Shown here: positions 59,348 through 64,000 of the stretch, piece after piece
How the letters are laid out: each line of letters starts with the position of its first letter
How positions within the stretch are numbered: the first letter of the stretch is position 1
DNA from: Pseudidiomarina marina
GTDB lineage: Bacteria > Pseudomonadota > Gammaproteobacteria > Enterobacterales > Alteromonadaceae
Direction of reading: 5' to 3'
Assembly: GCF_003987045.1 (NCBI RefSeq)
Contig: NZ_PIPZ01000004.1
Span: forward strand, 124,001-188,000
DNA length: 64,000 nt
Notes under the pieces: generated by a model
Told to the model about the DNA's origin: nothing
Databases searched by the model: none
What the model saw: only the letters and a program-made list of their open reading frames with translations
Position numbers and translations under genes: made by a program

Positions 59348-60591
59348 TTCGTCTTGCTCTAGCTAGTCTCGCGAATCGCAAAGCGAGTGCATGGTTAACC
59401 ATACTTGCCATCGCCGTTAGTACACTGTTGCTGCTTGGTGTTGAGCGCGTGCGTACACAAACCCAAGAAAACTTTGCTAACACCATTTCAGGAACCGACC
59501 TGATTGTCGGCGCCCGCACTGGGTCAACTCAGCTTCTGTTGAGTAGTGTCTTTCATATTGGCGCAATGAATAACAGTTTAAGCTGGCAGAGCTATGAATA
59601 CCTCCAACAGCTTCCGGGCGTCGCGTGGCATATTCCGATGGCCTTGGGTGATAGTTTCTCGAGTTATCCGGTCGTCGGGACAACGTCCGCATTCTTTGAG
59701 TATTTTCAATATGGCAATCGAAAAGCACTTCAATTAAGTCAAGGCGATATTTTTCACGACGATGACACCGATGCGGCTGTACTAGGCGCAGAAGTTGCAC
59801 GTCGACTTAATCTCAATATTGGCGACGAATTAACCATTGCACATGGCTCGGGTGGTATTAGCTTTAGTGATCATGATACGCATCCCTTCATTGTGCGAGG
59901 CATTTTGGCACCGACAGCGACACCGGCTGATCAAGCTCTGTATATACCGCTAGCCGGACTTGGCTTGGTTCACGGAGAAATCGTGGAAGATGAACAGGCT
60001 CACGACCATGATCATGATCATGCCCATGAACAACCCGTTTATACACTGAGCGCTGTTCTATTAGGGTTATCCAACAAACCGCTAGCGCTAAGGTTACAAC
60101 GTCAAATTAACACCTACGAGGGTGAGCCGTTAACCGCGATTATGCCTGGGCTTGCGCTAACCGAGCTATGGCGCACGTTGAATCTATTCGAAAAAGCATT
60201 GTTTGCAGTATCAGCGCTCGTCGTTGCGACAGGCTTATTGGGCATGCTAACGACCTTATTAGCAAGTTTACGAGAACGACGCCGCGAAATGGCGGTCCTA
60301 CGATCTATTGGAGCCGGCCCGTTCACCATATTTGGCTTACTAGTTAGCGAAGCATTTTTACTGGCAGTTGCCGGCATCGCGCTCGGCATTTCAATTCTAT
60401 TTTTGATTCTTGGTTTCGGTGCCGACTGGTTATTGATAAACACTGGAATGCTTTTACGTGCAACACCGTTAACAGCAGTTGAGTGGATCTTTGCTGGGGC
60501 GGTGCTTGGTGCTGCCATACTATTAAGTTTTATTCCGGCATGGCGAGCATATCGCAATGCCTTAGCTGATGGACTCACGATTCGATTATGA
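59344..60591 (+). CDS. FtsX-like ABC permease with histidine-rich periplasmic loop
   Basis: A 415-residue MacB/FtsX-type permease with one N-terminal membrane helix (about 15-33), a large periplasmic domain (about 34-270) and three C-terminal helices (about 277-410). Unusual is EDEQAHDHDHDHAHEQ at residues 215-230, a cluster of histidines and acidic residues as in metal-binding loops, with a smaller SDHDTHP at 175-181. This suggests binding of zinc or another divalent metal outside the membrane. FtsX-type permeases work mechanically on periplasmic partners, so metal sensing or transfer is possible. Both ends overlap neighbouring genes by four bases. Confidence 0.88.
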   Translation: MIRLALASLANRKASAWLTILAIAVSTLLLLGVERVRTQTQENFANTISGTDLIVGARTGSTQLLLSSVFHIGAMNNSLSWQSYEYLQQLPGVAWHIPMALGDSFSSYPVVGTTSAFFEYFQYGNRKALQLSQGDIFHDDDTDAAVLGAEVARRLNLNIGDELTIAHGSGGISFSDHDTHPFIVRGILAPTATPADQALYIPLAGLGLVHGEIVEDEQAHDHDHDHAHEQPVYTLSAVLLGLSNKPLALRLQRQINTYEGEPLTAIMPGLALTELWRTLNLFEKALFAVSALVVATGLLGMLTTLLASLRERRREMAVLRSIGAGPFTIFGLLVSEAFLLAVAGIALGISILFLILGFGADWLLINTGMLLRATPLTAVEWIFAGAVLGAAILLSFIPAWRAYRNALADGLTIRL

Positions 60592-61076
60592 AACTAATTT
60601 CTGCTGTATTCCTAACAACTCTACTCTGTTTTTTGGCCCCAACCTTACATGCCGAAGAATATAAAACTACGCACTGGAAAGAGCTTGTGCCTGAAGGGTA
60701 CAAGCCACCGCCTGTGCGTAGCCAAGCCTTTTATGATGCGAACCCGGAATTAGCCATTCAGCCAGAGTTAGACGCTCCAATGGTCGAAAGCTTGGATGGC
60801 AAGAAAATTAAAATTCCTGGTTATGTTGTGCAATTAGAAGGTGACGCAGAAAAGGTCACCCAATTTTTACTGGTTCCATATTTCGGCGCGTGTGTTCACG
60901 TTCCACCGCCGCCACCGAATCAAATCGTGCTAGTCGATTTCACCGAGGGTGTTAAGTACGAAGATACGTTTGATGCCGTTTGGGTAGAGGGAACAATCGA
61001 GGTAAAACGGGTAGAAGGTGATGTCGCTGTAGTCGGCTATCGTATGACCGCCGCTACAGTGACACCGTATTACTAA
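60588..61076 (+). CDS. DUF3299 periplasmic protein
   Basis: A 162-residue protein with a clear signal peptide (about 22 residues, ending LHAEE), predicted periplasmic, of the DUF3299 family; function unknown. A conserved block VESLDGKKIKIPGYVVQLEGD and LLVPYFGACVHVPPPPPNQIV is visible, the latter with a single cysteine in a loop next to histidine and prolines, as in other DUF3299 members. It is coupled to the permease gene (ATGA) and is therefore a likely partner of this transporter. Confidence 0.85.
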   Translation: MKLISAVFLTTLLCFLAPTLHAEEYKTTHWKELVPEGYKPPPVRSQAFYDANPELAIQPELDAPMVESLDGKKIKIPGYVVQLEGDAEKVTQFLLVPYFGACVHVPPPPPNQIVLVDFTEGVKYEDTFDAVWVEGTIEVKRVEGDVAVVGYRMTAATVTPYY

Positions 61077-61095
61077 GTTTAAGGGTATTTCTGGT

Positions 61096-61845
61096 TTAGA
61101 AATGGACTTCTAAGCCCAAATATGGCCCTTTAAATTGAAGGTCTGAGTATATCCCGTCTAAATCATCAAGTTCGATGGTGATATCGCGGTAGCCCAACTG
61201 TAAATTCACGTCGACCGCTAAATTCTCAATTACCCGATATTCAATACCGGCTTCAATGTCACGTACACTGCTATCATCGATGCTTATTGCGTTCGCTAAG
61301 CCATAAACAGTAAGTGGAGTCGCTGGAATGCCAACACGCAACTGCGCATAACCGGTTGGGATCCAACCATCACTTTCTAACGAATTTTCAGATTGCGCAT
61401 CACGAACCGCTAATAAACCATCGACTTTCTTACCTGTAACGCCAAGGTCAAACGATAGTAAGTCGTTATCAAAAATCTCGTAATAAAGCGTCACATCGGT
61501 GTGGCTTAAATCAATTGAGCTGGCGAGCGTTGTTCCCGCTGCATAACCTTCGCCGTTATAGGTAAAGTCTTCGGAAAGCGTCACCATTCCTTGGGTTGAT
61601 AACTCATTATCTCGAATCTTGATATTCGGTAGCAACGGAATTGGATGCTCGAACGCGAGATACAGACTGTTTTGCTTTTCGTCGGCGAAGCCAAACGATT
61701 GATTACCATCGCCTGAGCCAAAGTTACCGGTATTTTCAGTATCCCAGATTTGGCCACCGGCGTAGATGCCGAGTAACGTGTCTGCCTGAGCAGCACCAGA
61801 GAATATGAACACTGGAGCAAGAATAGCTACTGCAATTTTTTTCAT
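61096..61845 (-). CDS. TIGR04219 family outer-membrane beta-barrel protein
   Basis: A 249-residue exported protein with a signal peptide ending AAQA (about residue 21), followed by LLGIYAGGQIWD, a common opening of the TIGR04219 family. Strand-like alternation and the C-terminal LGLEVHF, ending in phenylalanine, indicate an outer-membrane barrel. The role is unknown. It is convergent with the DUF3299 gene, and the PCu(A)C gene lies 14 bases upstream on the same strand, so the two are likely co-transcribed. Confidence 0.82.
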   Translation of the reverse strand: MKKIAVAILAPVFIFSGAAQADTLLGIYAGGQIWDTENTGNFGSGDGNQSFGFADEKQNSLYLAFEHPIPLLPNIKIRDNELSTQGMVTLSEDFTYNGEGYAAGTTLASSIDLSHTDVTLYYEIFDNDLLSFDLGVTGKKVDGLLAVRDAQSENSLESDGWIPTGYAQLRVGIPATPLTVYGLANAISIDDSSVRDIEAGIEYRVIENLAVDVNLQLGYRDITIELDDLDGIYSDLQFKGPYLGLEVHF

Positions 61846-61859
61846 GGATGTGATCCCTA

Positions 61860-62285
61860 TTAACGGATTGTTCTAACTTCGGCGTCGAAGCTTACACTAT
61901 CACCATCGCTAAAATGAAGCGTAAATTCAACTTGATCACCCGGCTTAAACGTATTCTTTACACCAAACATCATTAAATGATAGCTGCCCGGCTGAAAAAC
62001 GACTGTTTCGCCAGCTTCTAGAGCAAGTTCAGGTACGCGACGCATACGCATCATGCCGTCACGCATCACATGCTGATGCACTTCTATGGCTCGTGACGCA
62101 TCAGTGTCTGCACCAACAATACTGATCACTGACGTGCCTGTATTACTTATAGTAAAGTAGCCTGCACCATTCTCTGTACCCGGTATCGACTCTTTCACCC
62201 AAGCATTTGAGATTTCAACCTCTGCAGCCATTACGTGAATCGGCAAAATAAACGAAATCAGAAGTAGCCTTTTTATAATCTGCAT
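61860..62285 (-). CDS. PCu(A)C periplasmic copper chaperone
   Basis: Periplasmic Cu(I) chaperone that loads the CuA or CuB site of cytochrome oxidase. The 141-residue precursor has a signal peptide ending VMA (about residue 20). The binding motif H-x10-M-x21-H-x-M is exact: H70, M81, H103 and M105. The surrounding GAGYFTISNTG and VVFQPGSYHLMMFG are typical. It lies 30 bases after the small membrane protein gene and 14 bases before the TIGR04219 gene. A SCO partner is not seen in the window. Confidence 0.93.
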   Translation of the reverse strand: MQIIKRLLLISFILPIHVMAAEVEISNAWVKESIPGTENGAGYFTISNTGTSVISIVGADTDASRAIEVHQHVMRDGMMRMRRVPELALEAGETVVFQPGSYHLMMFGVKNTFKPGDQVEFTLHFSDGDSVSFDAEVRTIR

Positions 62286-62315
62286 AACTCTCTCCGCAAC
62301 ATGTGTTGTTGCAGT

Positions 62316-62627
62316 TTACACAGTATTAGGCTTCTTTCGTACTACCAAATAGACTAGAAAGCCAACCAACAGGTACGGCAGCAACCAACCAAATAGACTC
62401 AATACGAGTGCTACGGTTGCAATAGTCAACGCCAAACCGACACTACAGCCTACAAACACCGCCAAAGCGAATGCGCCTGCCGCCAGTGCAAGAAGCAATA
62501 AACCGGTAAACCCAATACTAAATACGATGCCAATAACGGCGCCTACAAAGCCAAGTATTTCATCAGCGAAAAACAAAGCGGCGATTACCGCAATTACGAT
62601 CCACATGATATTTTGTTTGCGTTGCAT
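62316..62627 (-). CDS. Small hydrophobic membrane protein of unknown function
   Basis: A 103-residue protein that is almost wholly hydrophobic, with three or four membrane segments rich in valine, alanine, glycine and leucine and a short basic C-terminus (RKKPNTV). GGAG lies eight bases before the ATG, so it is likely translated. I do not recognise a family; size and composition recall phage-shock-related small membrane proteins, but there is no motif to support that. It precedes the PCu(A)C gene by 30 bases on the same strand. Confidence 0.7.
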   Translation of the reverse strand: MQRKQNIMWIVIAVIAALFFADEILGFVGAVIGIVFSIGFTGLLLLALAAGAFALAVFVGCSVGLALTIATVALVLSLFGWLLPYLLVGFLVYLVVRKKPNTV

Positions 62628-62734
62628 AAACTTATCTCCAACATGCTATGTCATCAAAATTCTATCCAATAAGTTACATGCAATTGTCGTGCCGATTTTT
62701 ATATCACTGTTTTTATTGGTTTTTTCGAGATAAA

Positions 62735-62767
62735 TAAAAAAGCCACTAACCTGAAGTTAGTGGCTTT
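62735..62767 (-). terminator. Intrinsic terminator after the TonB-dependent receptor gene
   Basis: AAAGCCACTAAC (62739-62750) and GTTAGTGGCTTT (62756-62767) form a perfect 12-pair stem with a five-base loop. On the minus strand it is followed by a T-rich run. It lies 27 bases after the receptor stop codon and separates it from the small membrane protein gene. The remaining part of the 166-base gap (62628-62793) has no other clear signal. Confidence 0.88.
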
Positions 62768-62793
62768 AACAACTATTTCGTTAAATTTTAAAC

Positions 62794-64000
62794 TCAGAAC
62801 GAATAAGTTAACTCGGCAAAGTAATATCCACCATTAAACCCAAAAGGTGCATTGGTATTTGGATAAATAAAAATGCCGTTGAATTGATTCGACGGATCTT
62901 GTTCATCTGGATACTCATCAAATAAATTTTGAACACCGATGCTAACATTCACGCTATCAGTTGCTTGGTATCGTAATGATAAATCCGTGATCCACTTGCC
63001 GCTGAATGTTGTTTGCAGACCAGAGTTATTTTCCAGCACATAATCTCCGAAATAATTAAACGCCAACCGAGTCTCAAAATCATTGATGCTGTGGGTAAAT
63101 GCTAGCGAGCCACTATTACGCGGCACCGAACGTGTCATACGTGTTCGTTCAACACCATCAAATAATTTACCTTCGAGACCATCGAGAATCTGTGGCAAAT
63201 TAACGCCATCAATTTCTGTTTTGTTATAGCCATAAGCTAATTGCGTTCGTAAGTCACCATACGTTAATTGGAAATCTTTGGTGAGAACGACATCAACACC
63301 TTGAGTTGTTGTATCAACAGCATTAATGAAGAATCGGGCATTATCAGCTCCTGCTTGGGCTAGAGCATCTGCAACTGCGGGCGAATCATCTGGCACTAAC
63401 GAGCTTGAAAGAATAATTCTGTCGTCAATTGCAATGCGAAACGCATCAACCGTCAATGTCAAATCATCGTTGCCTCGCCAAACAAAGCCAAAACTAAAAC
63501 TTTGAGACTCTTCTGGCTGAAGAGCGCCAAGTTCAAGTGACTGTGCTACAGGACTGATGTTGTTGAACGTACCTGACTGCTCCGGGACAAGAACACCATC
63601 GCGATTGATAAATAACGTTGAAATATTAGTAAAGTAAATTTGCTGAACACTTGGCGCACGAAAACCAGTATTTGCCGTTGCACGTACGGCAAAGCTATCA
63701 GTGAAGTCATAACGTCCAGACAATTTCCAGCTCGTGTTGCTACCGAAATCCGAATAATCTTCATATCGAATTGCGGCGCCCCATTGGAACTGACTTGTCA
63801 GCATATTCTCGACTTCTGCATAAATACCAATGTTGTCGCGTGATTCATCAACCTCAGATTCAGGTTTGAAACCGGTGAAACCTTGGCTTCCTGCAGGACG
63901 TCCGTCGTATTCGCCATTAATATACGAAGCCTCATCGCCTGCAGTTATTTCGTAAGCATTCTCGCGGTAACTGACACCGAAGGCGACGGCTAAGTCGGAG
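62794..64000 (-). CDS. TonB-dependent outer-membrane receptor, N-terminal part outside the window
   Basis: C-terminal about 400 residues of a TonB-dependent receptor barrel; the frame is open to the window edge, so the first ATG in view (63804) is internal. Typical strand pairs are visible: WGAAIRYEDYSDFGSNTSWKLSGRY, FAVRATANTGFRAPSVQQIYF (the conserved FRAP segment), FGFVWRGNDDLTLTVDAFRI, and the final IGVQNLFDEYPDE with the terminal YYFAELTYSF. The plug domain and TonB box are not in view, so the ligand (siderophore, heme, vitamin or peptide) cannot be told. A strong terminator follows. Confidence 0.93.
   Translation of the reverse strand, partial: SDLAVAFGVSYRENAYEITAGDEASYINGEYDGRPAGSQGFTGFKPESEVDESRDNIGIYAEVENMLTSQFQWGAAIRYEDYSDFGSNTSWKLSGRYDFTDSFAVRATANTGFRAPSVQQIYFTNISTLFINRDGVLVPEQSGTFNNISPVAQSLELGALQPEESQSFSFGFVWRGNDDLTLTVDAFRIAIDDRIILSSSLVPDDSPAVADALAQAGADNARFFINAVDTTTQGVDVVLTKDFQLTYGDLRTQLAYGYNKTEIDGVNLPQILDGLEGKLFDGVERTRMTRSVPRNSGSLAFTHSINDFETRLAFNYFGDYVLENNSGLQTTFSGKWITDLSLRYQATDSVNVSIGVQNLFDEYPDEQDPSNQFNGIFIYPNTNAPFGFNGGYYFAELTYSF

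Noticed and set aside
60114-60578. A 154-codon open frame antisense to the FtsX-like permease
   Set aside because: Composition (A, S, N, P-rich) is that of a mirror frame of a membrane protein; no start signal.
1-64000. tRNA, rRNA, insertion sequences, prophage or defence island
   Set aside because: I looked for cloverleaf-like sequences, transposase or integrase motifs and clusters of unknown genes and saw none; nearly all genes are conserved housekeeping genes.

Overview
The window is chromosomal DNA from a marine-type gammaproteobacterium, most likely in the Alteromonadales and plausibly Idiomarinaceae. This is inferred from gene content and order, protein resemblance, moderate base composition and the TonB receptor/DUF481 outer-membrane repertoire; there is no rRNA to settle it. 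The DNA is almost entirely coding, with no tRNA, rRNA, CRISPR array, insertion sequence or prophage visible. The longest gene-free stretch is under 200 bases.

Layout. Positions 1-3.2 kb hold a Pit phosphate permease (cut by the window edge) with its DUF47 partner, a TerC-family membrane protein and a DUF481 outer-membrane protein. Positions 3.2-9.8 kb hold a leftward central-metabolism set in the order metK, tkt, epd, pgk, fba, with a Met-box-like MetJ operator upstream of metK. Positions 9.9-17.1 kb hold an alcohol dehydrogenase, a secreted M1 peptidase, the rightward rsmE-gshB-yqgE-ruvX cluster and a PIN-PhoH protein. Positions 17.2-29.7 kb hold rapA-rluA, the leftward amgK-murU-djlA set, and the lptD-surA-pdxA-rsmA-apaG-apaH operon. 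Positions 29.7-38.9 kb hold tyrS, an M23 peptidase with anmK, pepQ, erpA, a DUF6776 protein, hemJ, pyrB and hemL. Positions 38.9-54.9 kb hold mrcB-hrpB-pepB, then sfsA, dksA, gluQ, pcnB, folK, panB, panC, and the leftward panP, a TrmB-like methyltransferase and yadGH. Positions 54.9-64 kb hold ubiX-mpl, fbp, ppa, an ABC/FtsX/DUF3299 operon, a TIGR04219 outer-membrane protein, a PCu(A)C copper chaperone, a small membrane protein and the C-terminal part of a TonB-dependent receptor.

How the genes connect. Tkt, Epd, Pgk, Fba and Fbp cover the lower gluconeogenic/pentose-phosphate exchange. Epd and PdxA feed pyridoxal phosphate synthesis, and PLP is the cofactor of HemL and PanP encoded here. PanB, PanC and PanP supply pantothenate. 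AnmK, AmgK, MurU and Mpl form most of a peptidoglycan-recycling bypass alongside the synthase PBP1b, the hydrolase M23 and the LPS/OMP assembly factors LptD and SurA. The right end looks like a metal-handling neighbourhood.

Notable non-coding signals: an AUU start with well-placed Shine-Dalgarno for pcnB; a Met-box pair upstream of metK; interleaved inverted repeats around a perfect -10 before the DUF481 gene; hairpins overlapping the ribosome-binding sites of tkt and pyrB and touching that of pepQ; a strong hemL terminator inside the 3' coding end of mrcB; and large palindromes at convergent gene ends.
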